Source of the DNA: Methylobacter marinus A45
GTDB lineage: Bacteria; Pseudomonadota; Gammaproteobacteria; Methylococcales; Methylomonadaceae
NCBI RefSeq assembly: GCF_000383855.1
Contig: NZ_KB912877.1
Coordinates: 2,871,579-2,935,578, forward strand
DNA length: 64,000 nucleotides
Direction of reading: 5' to 3'
The notes under the pieces were generated by a model. It saw only the letters and a list, made by a program, of their open reading frames with translations, made no database searches and was not told the DNA's origin. Position numbers and translations under genes: made by a program. Shown here one piece after another: positions 7,957-17,271 of this stretch (the first letter of the stretch is position 1; every line of letters begins with the position of its first letter).

Positions 7957-9330
7957 TCAAGCGAAGTAACGCGCGATCAGGCCGTGGTTATTGGCGGTTT
8001 CAGGCATCGGTATTTTGACTTCATAACCGCCGCCCGGAGCTTCCTGCATATCGCGGCCGTACATGTCCAGCATGCGTTCCACGGTAATGTCCCGGTTACC
8101 TTCCGGCAGAATCAGCTCGATTCTGTCACCGACCGCAAACTTGTTTTTAACATCGATCACGGCCAGGCCGCTGTCCTTGTCATAACTTCTGATTTCGCCG
8201 CAAAACTGTTGCTGATGGCTTTTCGAATAACCAGTGATATAGTTCTGGTATTCGTGCGTATGATGGCGCTGATAAAAGCCGTCGGTATAGCCGCGATTGG
8301 CCAGGTTTTCCAGCACGCCGAGCAGTTCGGGCCGGAAGGGGCGTCCTGCCTGCGCATCGTCAATAGCCTGGCGGTAGGTCTGCGCCGTGCGCGCGACGTA
8401 ATAATGCGACTTGGTGCGGCCTTCGATTTTAAGGCTGTCCACGCCGATCTCCACCAGCCGCTGCACGTGCTCGATGGCGCGCAGGTCTTTCGAATTCATG
8501 ATGTAGGTGCCGTTCTCATCCTCCATGACCGGCAACAGTTCGCCCTTGCGGCCTTCCTCTTCGAGGAAATAGACTTTGTCCGCCAGGGGGTGCCGGTCCG
8601 CGCCGCCGCAGCTGGCCGTGCTGATATCAGCCATGGACAGGGCACCGCCATCGAGCACGTAATCGCCTTCGGCGTTTTCATGCGCGGGCAGCGTGTCGTA
8701 TTTCCAGCGGCAGGAATTCGTGCAGGTGCCCTGGTTCGGATCGCGGTGATTGAAATAGCCCGACAGCAGGCAGCGGCCGGAATAGGCGATGCACAGCGCG
8801 CCGTGCACGAACACTTCCAGTTCCATGTCGGGGCAGCGCTGGCGGATCTCCTCGATTTCATCCAGCGACAGTTCACGCGACAGGATCACGCGCTCGACGC
8901 CCATGCTTTGCCAGAATTTTACCGTGGCATAATTGACCGTATTGGCCTGCACGGACAGATGGACAGGCATGTCCGGCCAGGTTTCGCGCACCATCATGAT
9001 CAGCCCCGGATCGGCCATGATCAGAGCGTCCGGTTTCATGGCGATAATCGGTTCGATATCGGCCAGAAAGGTTTTGATTTTGGCATTATGGGGAATCACA
9101 TTAGTGGCCAGGAAAAATTTTTTACCCAGCGCATGCGCCTCACTAATACCCTTGGCCAGATTGTCTTCAAGAAAATCATTGTTGCGCACTCTGAGACTGT
9201 AACGCGGCTGTCCGGCATAGACAGCATCGGCGCCGAATGCGAAGGCATAGCGCATGTTTTTCAGGGTGCCGGCGGGGGAAAGCAGTTCAACTTGTTTCAT
9301 GGTATGTGTGTCAATGGAATCGATTGCCAT
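7957..9330 (-). CDS. trhP: U32-family tRNA hydroxylation protein P (YegQ type)
   Basis: Peptidase-U32-like protein needed for prephenate-dependent hydroxylation of uridine 34 in tRNAs. The sequence ELLSPAGTLKNMRYAFAFGA, then GQPRYSLRVRN and a cysteine cluster (CIAYSGRCLLSGY, GTCTNSCRWKY) near residues 175-205 are the U32 signature. Length is about 447-457 residues. The annotated start at 9330 gives a 10-residue extension relative to E. coli YegQ; an internal ATG at 9300 (MKQVELL) fits homologues better. Neither has a strong ribosome site. Confidence 0.92.
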   Translation of the reverse strand: MAIDSIDTHTMKQVELLSPAGTLKNMRYAFAFGADAVYAGQPRYSLRVRNNDFLEDNLAKGISEAHALGKKFFLATNVIPHNAKIKTFLADIEPIIAMKPDALIMADPGLIMMVRETWPDMPVHLSVQANTVNYATVKFWQSMGVERVILSRELSLDEIEEIRQRCPDMELEVFVHGALCIAYSGRCLLSGYFNHRDPNQGTCTNSCRWKYDTLPAHENAEGDYVLDGGALSMADISTASCGGADRHPLADKVYFLEEEGRKGELLPVMEDENGTYIMNSKDLRAIEHVQRLVEIGVDSLKIEGRTKSHYYVARTAQTYRQAIDDAQAGRPFRPELLGVLENLANRGYTDGFYQRHHTHEYQNYITGYSKSHQQQFCGEIRSYDKDSGLAVIDVKNKFAVGDRIELILPEGNRDITVERMLDMYGRDMQEAPGGGYEVKIPMPETANNHGLIARYFA

Positions 9331-9459
9331 ATATTCTATCGTAATTTGCGACGATTAAGTGAGATAGCTTAGCGGCCGGCCGGTCAAGACTGTCGCTCAG
9401 GTAGAGGGTCCGGGCCGCCGGGCAATCGAATATAGAGCCTGTCAATTCAGGAGTATTGT

Positions 9460-9600
9460 ATGTGGATAATATTATTGATCATCGTCCTGCTTTTTGTTTT
9501 AGGCAGTGCCTTGATTTTACTCAGAACGGCGAACATGCCGAAGATTCCAAAAAATGTTAAATCCCAACCATATGATGAGGACAGTTCCGATGATTGGTAA
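9460..9600 (+). CDS. DUF2897 small membrane protein
   Basis: A 46-residue protein starting MWIILLIIVLLFVLG, with one hydrophobic helix followed by a polar tail MPKIPKNVKSQPYDEDSSDDW. The helix plus the PKIPKNVK motif and acidic end fit the DUF2897 family of gammaproteobacterial mini-membrane proteins, whose role is unknown. A clear ribosome site (CAGGAG) lies 8 bases before the ATG. It is convergent with the M48 peptidase gene. Confidence 0.8.
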   Translation: MWIILLIIVLLFVLGSALILLRTANMPKIPKNVKSQPYDEDSSDDW

Positions 9601-9606
9601 CAGAAG

Positions 9607-10656
9607 CTAAGGCACTGAGTGAGCAGGGGAAGGGGCTGGCAGGCAATCGAGTTTTGCCTCGAGAAAAGGCTGTACTCGCGCTTGATTGTCAGGATGAGAA
9701 GACACGATCTCGGGAATTAAGGCGCCCGCTTCCTGTTCCAGTCGGCTTAACAGATCGGCGAACAGGTGCGGCGGCACACAGGCGCGCTGCAGCGATGCCA
9801 GGGCATAGCTATCGGCTTCCGTTTCCATCTGGCGCGAGTAACGAAGTTGCAGCAGCACGGCCGGAAGGCCGGAGGCGAGGGAGTCGACATCGCCGGTCAC
9901 CGCCGCCAGCAACAGACCGGACAAGGCGCCTTGCAGCGTTTGCCGCAGTGCATGGCGCAGTTTTACATGGCCCAGTTCATGCGTCAGTATCGCGATGACT
10001 TCCTGATCGGTTGTTGCCAGGGCGACCAGTTCATCCGTGACGACCACGTAGCCGCCAGGCAAAGCCAGGGCATTGGCGCCGATATGGCCGCCGCCCCGGA
10101 ATTCCAGGTTGTACGCGGGGCAATCAAGTTGTTGCTCGCACAAAGTCTTGAGCCTTGCGCTCAAAGCGGTTTGACGCGCCGGTTCCAGAAGGCTGGGCTT
10201 AAAGTACCCCAACTGTTCGTGGTCCATTATGGCTAATACCTGCTCGCCAAGCTGGCGTTCCATGGCGGGCGGCATGGCGTGCGCGACCTGTTCGGCCAGT
10301 GCCGGAATACCGAAGCGCACGCTGGCCCAGCCTGTCAGGATGGTCAGTATTAAAGCGAGCAGCGCCCAGCCCAGATGATTTTCAAGCCGGTGCAGCCAAT
10401 GCCAGAAGAACGCCTTTTTATCAGGTTTCAGCGCCTCCAGCAGGGCGATATCCTCAGCTTCCAGCCGACCGCCGTCCGGCAGTTCGATCACGCGCCGCGC
10501 GCGGCCAAGTTTCGGTTGTACCTGTATATCCACCAACTGAAAGAGGTGCCGGACACCTTGCGCGATAAAGGCAAGCCCGTCGCTGTCCGCTTCGATGTCT
10601 ACCTTGACGGCACGCGCGCTGATACCGTCGAAGTAATCCGCTTGAAAATTAATCAT
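9607..10656 (-). CDS. M48-family zinc metallopeptidase with one membrane segment
   Basis: The 349-residue protein has a cytoplasmic N-terminal segment, a transmembrane helix near residues 93-113 and a peptidase domain with the zinc motif HELGH near residue 227. A further METEADSYA motif (third zinc ligand Glu) lies downstream. It overlaps the upstream YjgN-family gene by 4 bases. This pairing of a DUF898 membrane protein with an M48 peptidase recurs in proteobacteria, which suggests joint action at the inner membrane. Substrate unknown. Confidence 0.9.
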   Translation of the reverse strand: MINFQADYFDGISARAVKVDIEADSDGLAFIAQGVRHLFQLVDIQVQPKLGRARRVIELPDGGRLEAEDIALLEALKPDKKAFFWHWLHRLENHLGWALLALILTILTGWASVRFGIPALAEQVAHAMPPAMERQLGEQVLAIMDHEQLGYFKPSLLEPARQTALSARLKTLCEQQLDCPAYNLEFRGGGHIGANALALPGGYVVVTDELVALATTDQEVIAILTHELGHVKLRHALRQTLQGALSGLLLAAVTGDVDSLASGLPAVLLQLRYSRQMETEADSYALASLQRACVPPHLFADLLSRLEQEAGALIPEIVSSHPDNQARVQPFLEAKLDCLPAPSPAHSVP

Positions 10657-11717
10657 CCAAATGAAATATCAAGGTCGAACATTTCCGCCATTTCCGCCCC
10701 CGTGGCTTTAACATCGGCTTTCTTGTCGCCAATGAAACGCTCAAAATCGGTTTCGCCTGTCAGGTTAAGGCGCGATGCCCGGTAGCGCATCATGCGAATA
10801 TGTGCCAATGGCGTCAGCAGGCCGAACGAGCAGATGATGATCAGCAGATTGCTCAGATACAGCCAGAGCATATCGCGGGCGCGCAAGTGGCTGTGGAAAG
10901 ACAGATTGCCGAGCGTGGTGGAATTCCAGACCAGGTTTGAGATTCTTGATTGTATATAAGCGCCTATTCCTAGTATGACCAAGAAGTAAAACAGGAAGAA
11001 CACCGCGATGATGATTCCGAAGTTGGCGAACGTCTCTACCGTCCGCATGTCATTGACAGCGTTCAATAAAAAATTCTGGTCGACCGTCAATGTCACTGCA
11101 ACCGAGAGGGCTGCACCTATGCCCAACAAGAGCAACAGGGCTTTTCCGTAGATCTGGTAAAAATCTTTTGCCTGCGCATCCATGCTGAAGGCGGTGAGGC
11201 CAAACTTGTGATTCTGGATCAGATAGCGGGATTGGCGCATGACCATGTAAGGGACAATCAAGCCCAGGGTAAAAATGATCAGTATCGGCAAGCCGATAAA
11301 GACGATCGCCGCTTCGCGCATATCGCCGTTAAAATCAAAGCGCAATCCGCGATAGCTGGAGTTGCGCGCGTTGAAAGTCATCGTCCGTATGACCAGCCAG
11401 GGCATTAAAAATAGAATGATGAAGGCAAACACCGTAGGCAGGAAAGGCGAAATGTGCTGGCTGAAGATATAAGCCATGAAGAAAACGAAGGCAATGATGC
11501 GGCCTTTGAGTATGGCGATAGGCGAGGCATGATAATCAAAGCCGACGCCATCGATTAATGTATTCTGGTAAAAATACTTTTTGCGCCGCACCTTGGCCCA
11601 GGCGGAATAAATGCCCAGCGTGATAATGCTCAGCAATAGATTGACGATCCAGATGCCAAAATATTCGCCTGCCTTGCCGGTAAATTCGACCGGTGTTTCT
11701 TTAGTTCCCTTAAGCAT
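10653..11717 (-). CDS. YjgN/DUF898 family multi-pass membrane protein
   Basis: 354 residues with several strongly hydrophobic segments and the family's N-terminal signature: FTGKAGEYFGIWIVN, then LGIYSAWAKVRRKKYFYQNT. Function unknown. Its stop overlaps the start of the M48 peptidase gene, so the two form an operon. Confidence 0.9.
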   Translation of the reverse strand: MLKGTKETPVEFTGKAGEYFGIWIVNLLLSIITLGIYSAWAKVRRKKYFYQNTLIDGVGFDYHASPIAILKGRIIAFVFFMAYIFSQHISPFLPTVFAFIILFLMPWLVIRTMTFNARNSSYRGLRFDFNGDMREAAIVFIGLPILIIFTLGLIVPYMVMRQSRYLIQNHKFGLTAFSMDAQAKDFYQIYGKALLLLLGIGAALSVAVTLTVDQNFLLNAVNDMRTVETFANFGIIIAVFFLFYFLVILGIGAYIQSRISNLVWNSTTLGNLSFHSHLRARDMLWLYLSNLLIIICSFGLLTPLAHIRMMRYRASRLNLTGETDFERFIGDKKADVKATGAEMAEMFDLDISFG

Positions 11718-11790
11718 GATGACCTCATTTAATTTTTTTTATTAAAAAAGTCATTTTAGTCGAATTTTTTTATCTTGCTAGTGCCCAGAC

Positions 11791-12246
11791 TCAGTTATTT
11801 CGGTTGGTTGTCGTCCTTAACGTAAAAGTAACCGGTCCATCATTGACCAGTGCAACCTGCATGTCGGCACCGAATTGGCCGAATTCGACGTGCGGATAAG
11901 TGGCGCTTGCCAGCTGCTGCAGATAGCCGAACAACTGTTGCCCTTTTTCCGGCGACGCGGCCGGGGTAAAGCTCGGGCGATTGCCACTGTTGGTGTCGGC
12001 GGCCAGGGTAAATTGCGGGACCAGCAACAGGCCGCCGCCGATATCACGCAAGCTCAAATTCATGCGATCATTGTCGTCGGCAAAAATGCGATAGTTGAGC
12101 ATGCGCTCAAGCAGGCGCTGAGCGTCTTTTTCGCTGTCTTCTCTTTCAACGGCGACCAGCGCCATAATGCCTTTGCCGATCTGGCCTATGACTTCATTAT
12201 TGACGGTGACGTTAGCGGTGGTGACGCGTTGAATGATCGTGAGCAT
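11791..12246 (-). CDS. dtd: D-aminoacyl-tRNA deacylase
   Basis: Homodimeric proofreading enzyme that removes D-amino acids (and glycine from tRNA-Ala). The start is set at the ATG at 12246 (MLTIIQRVT), which matches homologues; an ATG at 12258 would add four residues. The 151 residues carry the active-site signature PQFTLAAD (usually SQFTLAAD) near residue 76 and the Gly-cisPro motif NDGPVTF near residue 133. Divergent from the secreted nuclease gene. Confidence 0.95.
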   Translation of the reverse strand: MLTIIQRVTTANVTVNNEVIGQIGKGIMALVAVEREDSEKDAQRLLERMLNYRIFADDNDRMNLSLRDIGGGLLLVPQFTLAADTNSGNRPSFTPAASPEKGQQLFGYLQQLASATYPHVEFGQFGADMQVALVNDGPVTFTLRTTTNRNN

Positions 12247-12313
12247 GAGTATTGGCACAGGTTGTCAGGTTGGCATGGATAAAAATTTTAATCATTATAA
12301 TACAGGCAGGTGC

Positions 12314-13123
12314 ATGAGGTTTTTACTGATTTTATTATTGGCGTGGTCATCCTGGACTGGCGCCGAAATTTACCAATGGCGGGATGACGGCGGCAACCGG
12401 CATTTCTCCGATCGGCCATCGCCCGGTGCGAAAATCGTCGATATCCAGCCAGGTTATTCATTCTACCGGGTAAAAAAAGTTTTTGACGGCGATACGGTGC
12501 TGCTGGAGGATGGTCGCCGGGTTCGACTGTTGGGCATCAATACGCCGGAAGTCCAGCATAAAAACGAGGACACCCAGGCCGGCGGCGATGAGGCGAAGCG
12601 CTGGCTGACCGATAAGCTGCGGAACAGCAAGGTCCGTCTGGAAACCGATACCGAGAAAACCGATAAATACAAAAGAACGCTGGCGCATCTGTTTACCGAG
12701 GACAATGAACATATCAATCTGCAACTGGTCGCGGCAGGGTTGGCAACCGTCAATATTTATCCGCCCAATCTGCAATATGTCGAGGAACTGGTGAACGCCC
12801 AGGATCAGGTCGAGCAGGCCGGGCTGGGCATTTGGCGGCGCGCCGAATATGCCGTAATGCCGGTCAGCCGTCTTGCCGGCCAGGGGCATGCGGGCTGGAC
12901 TCGGTTGGTGGGCAGGGTGATGAAGATCCGCAACAGCCGCAAATACAGCTATCTGGAATTTTCCAGTCAGTTCGAAGCACGCATTGAGCGCAAATGGCTG
13001 TCCTTGTTTCCGGACATGAACAGCTATCTGGGGCGGAGTATCGAAGTTCGCGGCTGGCTCAATAAAAACAGGAACGGCTTTTCGATGCTGATCCGCCATC
13101 CCAGTGCGATCAAGCCGAGGTAA
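12314..13123 (+). CDS. Secreted staphylococcal-nuclease-like protein with DUF4124
   Basis: 269 residues from the ATG at 12314, with a signal peptide (MRFLLILLLAWSSWTGA). A short DUF4124 unit (EIYQWRDDGGNRHFSDRP) comes next, followed by a thermonuclease fold: VKKVFDGDTVLLEDGRRVRLLGINTPE, then DKYKRTLAHLF, which supply the Asp, Arg and Glu residues expected of SNase. A C-terminal OB-like domain of about 80 residues follows. Probably a periplasmic or secreted nuclease. It is convergent with ubiC, leaving 2 bases. Confidence 0.88.
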   Translation: MRFLLILLLAWSSWTGAEIYQWRDDGGNRHFSDRPSPGAKIVDIQPGYSFYRVKKVFDGDTVLLEDGRRVRLLGINTPEVQHKNEDTQAGGDEAKRWLTDKLRNSKVRLETDTEKTDKYKRTLAHLFTEDNEHINLQLVAAGLATVNIYPPNLQYVEELVNAQDQVEQAGLGIWRRAEYAVMPVSRLAGQGHAGWTRLVGRVMKIRNSRKYSYLEFSSQFEARIERKWLSLFPDMNSYLGRSIEVRGWLNKNRNGFSMLIRHPSAIKPR

Positions 13124-13125
13124 GT

Positions 13126-13689
13126 TTATGAAATTTCCAATGCTCCCGGCAGAAAAAACTCACTGACCAGCATCTGCCGGCGCCGAATGACATAGACGGT
13201 TCTTCTGCCCCATAGCGGCCCATTTATGCCGGCTTCTGCAATCGCTGCCGGCGTCCATATAACTGGATTGATCATAGCGACATCCATTTCCTTGCGTTCG
13301 AGCCGGGGGTAGGAAAAAATCACTTCGCCCAGCGGGCGGTTGCCCAGGTGCGACAGGCTGCGCTTGGCGGCGTTGAGGGTGCGGACCGGTATGATGGTGC
13401 GGGCCAGGATCAGCGGCTTGCCGTCCGCATGCATGAGCACTTCACGAATCAGACTGTAACGGTTTTCGCGTAACTTGAGCAGCCGGCGCTCACTCAGAAA
13501 CGGCGTGTGCCATTGCTGCCGCAGTACTTTAACGGTAACGGCATCGCCGTAATAATTGCGCAGGCGCTGCGTCAAGGAGCCGGCTTCATAGGTCCAGGAC
13601 TGAACGGCCTCCGGTAGACAATGACGGGTGCCCTGGCGGTTCTCGAACCAGTCAGGTTCCTGCGTGAATAAAAAGCTTTTAGTGGTCAA
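13126..13689 (-). CDS. ubiC: Chorismate-pyruvate lyase
   Basis: Converts chorismate to 4-hydroxybenzoate and pyruvate, the first committed step of ubiquinone synthesis. The 187 residues show the UbiC pattern: RQGTRHCLPEAVQSW, SLTQRLR, then a central REVLMHADGKPLILARTIIP and C-terminal LWGRRTVYVI. It follows recG by 5 bases on the same strand. ubiB, ubiJ and ubiE of the same pathway are 8-10 kb away in this window. Confidence 0.93.
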   Translation of the reverse strand: MTTKSFLFTQEPDWFENRQGTRHCLPEAVQSWTYEAGSLTQRLRNYYGDAVTVKVLRQQWHTPFLSERRLLKLRENRYSLIREVLMHADGKPLILARTIIPVRTLNAAKRSLSHLGNRPLGEVIFSYPRLERKEMDVAMINPVIWTPAAIAEAGINGPLWGRRTVYVIRRRQMLVSEFFLPGALEIS

Positions 13690-13694
13690 CGAGT

Positions 13695-15800
13695 CTAAAC
13701 CTCTGCATAGTCTGTCGCATCGCCCAGCCAGCGATCGATCAACGGCTGTACGGCTTCGGGCGATTCGTTAAAAAAAGTGTCGGCTATCTGCTGGATATTA
13801 TCCAGTAAATCCGAATCGCGGGACAAATCGGCAATTTTAAAATGCATGGCGCCGGTTTGCCGTGTGCCCATGACCTCGCCCGGGCCGCGCAATTGCAGGT
13901 CCTTCTCGGCGATCACGAAGCCGTCGTTGCTGTCCCTTAAAATACCCAGGCGCTGGCGGGCCGTATCGGTCAGCGGCGGCTGGTACATCAGCAGACAGTA
14001 ACTGTCGCCTTCGCCGCGGCCGACCCGGCCTCGCAGCTGGTGCAGCTGGGACAGGCCCAGCCGTTCCGGATTTTCGATAATCATCAGTCCGGCATTGGGC
14101 ACATCGACGCCGACCTCGATGACGGTCGTGGCGACCAGCAGATCGAGATGATGCTGCTTGAAGTCCTGCATGACGGCCTCTTTCTCGGCCGCTTTCATGC
14201 GTCCGTGGACCAGGCCGATGCGCACATTCGGCAAGGCCTGGTTCAGACGTTCGGCGGTTTTCTCGGCGGCTTCGCACTGCAACACTTCCGACTCCTCGAT
14301 CAACGTGCACACCCAGTAGGCCTGCCTTTTTCGGGCGACCCACGTGTCGATGCGTGCGATAACATCGTCGCGGCGCTCGGCGGGAATGACGCTGGTGACC
14401 ACCGGTTGTCTGCCCGGCGGCAGCTCGTCGATAATCGAGATATCGAGATCGGAATATTGCAGCATGGCCAGCGTGCGTGGAATCGGGGTCGCTGTCATCA
14501 CCAGCTGATGCGGACGCAGCCCGGTCTGCTGGCCTTTCTCCCTGAGCGCCAGCCGCTGGTGCACGCCGAAGCGGTGCTGTTCGTCGATAATCACCAGGCC
14601 CAGCTTGTGAAAGTTGACGCTGTCCTGAAACAAAGCATGCGTGCCGATGATGATGCCGGCGCTGCCGTCGGCTAGCGCTTGCAGGGCATCTTTTCTCGGG
14701 TTGCCTTTCAGTTGTCCGGTCAGAAACACCACCTGCGTCTGGAAATGCTCGAACCAGCTGCTGAAGTTGCGGAAGTGCTGCTCGGCCAGCAATTCGGTCG
14801 GCGCCATGATCGCAACCTGAAAGCCTGCCGATAAGGCCAGCAAGGCCGCGTAGGCGGCCACGACGGTTTTGCCGGAGCCGACATCGCCCTGAACCAGACG
14901 CATCATTGGATGGTTGCGGCTGCAATCCGCCTCGATTTCGGCGATGACGCGCTGTTGCGCGCGGGTCAGGCCGAAGGGCAGGGCACGGATAAAGTGCTCG
15001 CTGATGACCCGGTTGATGGGAAAACACGGAGCATGCCAGGTCTTGATCTTGTTTCTCGATTTCCTGAGACTCAGGTGATGAGCCAGCAATTCCTCAAACG
15101 CCAGCCGTTTCAGCGCCGGCACATTGCCGTCTTGCAACGCCGCCGTCGAGATCGATTCGTCCGGCGCATGCAGGGTCTGTATGGCCTCCAGCAAGGAAGG
15201 GTAACGGTAGCGCTTTAAGACCGTCTCGGGAATCCAGTCCGGCAACAGCTGGCTTTCATGGAGGCAGATGGCCAGGGCCTGTTTTATGGCTTTTCTTAAC
15301 GTCGCCTGCCTGAGGCCTTCGGTCAGTGGATAAACGGGCGTCAGGCAGGTTTCCGTCACGCAGCTGTCCGGCCCTGATATGATTTTGTATTCAGGATGAA
15401 CCATTTCCAGGCCGGCAAAGCCATTGCGCACTTCGGCAAAACAGCTGAGCAGAGTGCCCGGCTGCAGCGCATTATGCTGGCTGGCGCTGAAATGAAAGAA
15501 TTTCAGGCTGATAAAACCGGTTCCGTCACTGATGCGGCAGACCAGGCTTTTCCGGCCTCGGGGCAGAATATCGGTGAATTCGACTTTACCGCAGACCAAT
15601 ACGGTCATGCCCGGCGTCAAGGAACCGATAGGGTAGACGCGCGTGCGGTCTTCATAGCGGTGCGGCAGGTGAAAAATCAGATCCTGGACCGTGCGGATAC
15701 CGAGTTTTTCCAGGCGCTGTGCGGTTTGGCCGCCTATGCCCGCCAAGGATGCGACCGACTGATTAAGCGTATTCGGATGCAGCATCGACGGGCTGGTCAA
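13695..15800 (-). CDS. recG: ATP-dependent DNA helicase RecG
   Basis: Branch-migration helicase acting on stalled forks and Holliday junctions. The 701 residues contain an N-terminal wedge domain (OB-fold, residues about 60-150), Walker A GDVGSGKT near residue 303, the DEQH box near residue 408, and helicase motifs TATPIPRTLAM and QLRGRVGRGE. Length and gene order with ridA, spoT and rpoZ are typical for gammaproteobacteria. Confidence 0.97.
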   Translation of the reverse strand: MTSPSMLHPNTLNQSVASLAGIGGQTAQRLEKLGIRTVQDLIFHLPHRYEDRTRVYPIGSLTPGMTVLVCGKVEFTDILPRGRKSLVCRISDGTGFISLKFFHFSASQHNALQPGTLLSCFAEVRNGFAGLEMVHPEYKIISGPDSCVTETCLTPVYPLTEGLRQATLRKAIKQALAICLHESQLLPDWIPETVLKRYRYPSLLEAIQTLHAPDESISTAALQDGNVPALKRLAFEELLAHHLSLRKSRNKIKTWHAPCFPINRVISEHFIRALPFGLTRAQQRVIAEIEADCSRNHPMMRLVQGDVGSGKTVVAAYAALLALSAGFQVAIMAPTELLAEQHFRNFSSWFEHFQTQVVFLTGQLKGNPRKDALQALADGSAGIIIGTHALFQDSVNFHKLGLVIIDEQHRFGVHQRLALREKGQQTGLRPHQLVMTATPIPRTLAMLQYSDLDISIIDELPPGRQPVVTSVIPAERRDDVIARIDTWVARKRQAYWVCTLIEESEVLQCEAAEKTAERLNQALPNVRIGLVHGRMKAAEKEAVMQDFKQHHLDLLVATTVIEVGVDVPNAGLMIIENPERLGLSQLHQLRGRVGRGEGDSYCLLMYQPPLTDTARQRLGILRDSNDGFVIAEKDLQLRGPGEVMGTRQTGAMHFKIADLSRDSDLLDNIQQIADTFFNESPEAVQPLIDRWLGDATDYAEV

Positions 15801-15808
15801 GCTTGAGT

Positions 15809-16210
15809 TTAGATAGGATAGGTTTGTGCATTCAGTTGCATGATCGCATCCATTTCCACGCCGGCGTCCTTAGGCAGCGCGGCTACGCCAATCGCGGCAC
15901 GCGCCGGGTAAGGCGCCTGAAAATAATGGCCCATGATTTCGTTGACGATGGGAAAGTGCGACAGATCGGTCAGAAACACGTTCAGTTTGACGATATCGGA
16001 AAGATCGCCGCCGGCCGCTTCGGCTACCGCTTTCAGGTTTTCGAACACCTGCGTGATCTGGGCCGAGATATCGCCCTCGATCAGGGTCATGGTGGCCGGA
16101 ACCAGGGGAATCTGCCCCGAGAGATAAACGGTATTGTCGACCTTAACTGCTTGCGAATAGGTTCCGATGGCCTGGGGTGCTTTATCGGTCTGGATAATTT
16201 CTTTTGTCAT
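15809..16210 (-). CDS. ridA: RidA family enamine/imine deaminase
   Basis: Hydrolyses reactive 2-aminoacrylate and related imines. The 133 residues include the signature [19 protein letters not shown] and the catalytic-Arg segment [23 protein letters not shown]. It sits between spoT and recG; a ccdAB module has been inserted between it and spoT. Confidence 0.95.
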   Translation of the reverse strand: MTKEIIQTDKAPQAIGTYSQAVKVDNTVYLSGQIPLVPATMTLIEGDISAQITQVFENLKAVAEAAGGDLSDIVKLNVFLTDLSHFPIVNEIMGHYFQAPYPARAAIGVAALPKDAGVEMDAIMQLNAQTYPI

Positions 16211-16686
16211 TGTTATTCCTGTGTATCAGTTGGCAAAGTAGTTAAATCACTGGACGAGAATTAATTCACCCTCGCATTATAAGGAATCCGGCGGAAATTT
16301 TCTTGTGTCCTTTGTTGTCAAGGGTTCAGGTCATTCCGAATGTGGTCTATTCAAAAAACATAGCGAATATGCTTGGAAGCGCCTGAGCTTTCAAATTTAA
16401 TCACTGATGTTACGCAGTAAGTTTAAATTGGGCGCCAGTTTTAATACGGGAGCCGATCAGAATACCGTCAAGATTAACGACACAGTGGCTCTGAAGTCTT
16501 ATCAGCCACGGCCAACAAGCTCATGGTGGCCATTTCTGCCGATTGCCGGCGGCATGGAAGGTGATGGGGCGGTTTGTCAGTTGTTAATGCAGGTTAGCCA
16601 AGTCCTTAGCTTAAAAATACGCGTGTTAAATACTAAACATGTTGTTATATTATGCGCATCAACTCTCTACAGAAGGAGTGCATATC
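16211..16686. other. 476-base gene-free stretch before ccdAB
   Basis: Separates ridA (minus) from ccdA (plus). I see no convincing gene: an open frame at 16407-16724 has no ribosome site and no recognisable protein. The AT-rich end (TTGTTATATTATGC near 16640-16655) could hold the ccdAB promoter and operator. The rest is probably DNA that came in with the toxin-antitoxin module. Confidence 0.4.
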
Positions 16687-16926
16687 ATGCAGAAAATACT
16701 CAAATCATCCAAGAAGCCTACTAATATTACGCTTTCATTGGATGTTCTAACCGAGGCGAAGGCTTTAAATATTAATATTTCTCAAGTTTGTGACCAATTT
16801 TTGCGTGAACTGGTTGCCAAGGAGCGCGAACGACGTTGGCTGCAAGATAACAGCGATTTTATTGAGGCTTATAATCAGACCATAAACAGTGAGGGTTTGC
16901 CTCTGGATCAGTGGCGCTCATTTTAA
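16687..16926 (+). CDS. ccdA: CcdA-like antitoxin
   Basis: 79-residue type II antitoxin. The N-terminal part (KPTNITLSLDVLTEAKALNINISQVCDQFL) fits a ribbon-helix-helix DNA-binding dimer, and the C-terminal tail (RWLQDNSDFIEAYNQTINSEGLPLDQWRSF) is the CcdB-binding peptide typical of CcdA. GGAG precedes the ATG. It ends one base before the toxin start, so the two are coupled. Confidence 0.92.
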   Translation: MQKILKSSKKPTNITLSLDVLTEAKALNINISQVCDQFLRELVAKERERRWLQDNSDFIEAYNQTINSEGLPLDQWRSF

Positions 16927-16927
16927 A

Positions 16928-17245
16928 ATGGCGCGTTTTGATGTTTATCGCAACGCGGGTAAGCAATCTGCTGAGACTCCGTATCTGGTGGATGTGCAAA
17001 GTGATCTGTTACACGGTCTGGACACGCGTATCGTAGTGCCTCTACGAAGGCGTGACCGTTTCTCTTCAGTCGCAATTCCCGGTAATCTTATTCCAATTAT
17101 TGAGGTGGAAGGGATTGAGTGTTTATTAGAAATTCCAAAGCTGGCGGCGGTGCCACGTCAATTATTGAAATCACCGGTTGTATCGCTTGCTGACAAGCAG
17201 TTTGAAATTACCGCGGCACTGGATTTTTTGTTTCATGGATTCTGA
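16928..17245 (+). CDS. ccdB: CcdB-like gyrase-poisoning toxin
   Basis: 105-residue partner of the antitoxin upstream. The family's pattern is visible: FDVYRN, PYLVDVQSDLL, RIVVPL, then VSLADKQFEITAALDFLFHGF at the end. CcdB of plasmid F ends in Trp-Gly-Ile and needs this end to poison gyrase; here the last residues are His-Gly-Phe. The position of the Gly is kept, so activity may be retained or altered. The longer open frame starting at 16889 overlaps ccdA and is not the likely start. Confidence 0.9.
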   Translation: MARFDVYRNAGKQSAETPYLVDVQSDLLHGLDTRIVVPLRRRDRFSSVAIPGNLIPIIEVEGIECLLEIPKLAAVPRQLLKSPVVSLADKQFEITAALDFLFHGF

Positions 17246-17271
17246 TAGTACTTAACTCAACAGTATTGGCC

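Noticed and set aside
7945-9372. 475-residue open frame opposite trhP
   Set aside because: Entirely antisense to a U32 protein with intact signature; shadow.
16407-16724. 105-residue open frame before ccdA
   Set aside because: No ribosome site, overlaps ccdA and no recognisable protein.
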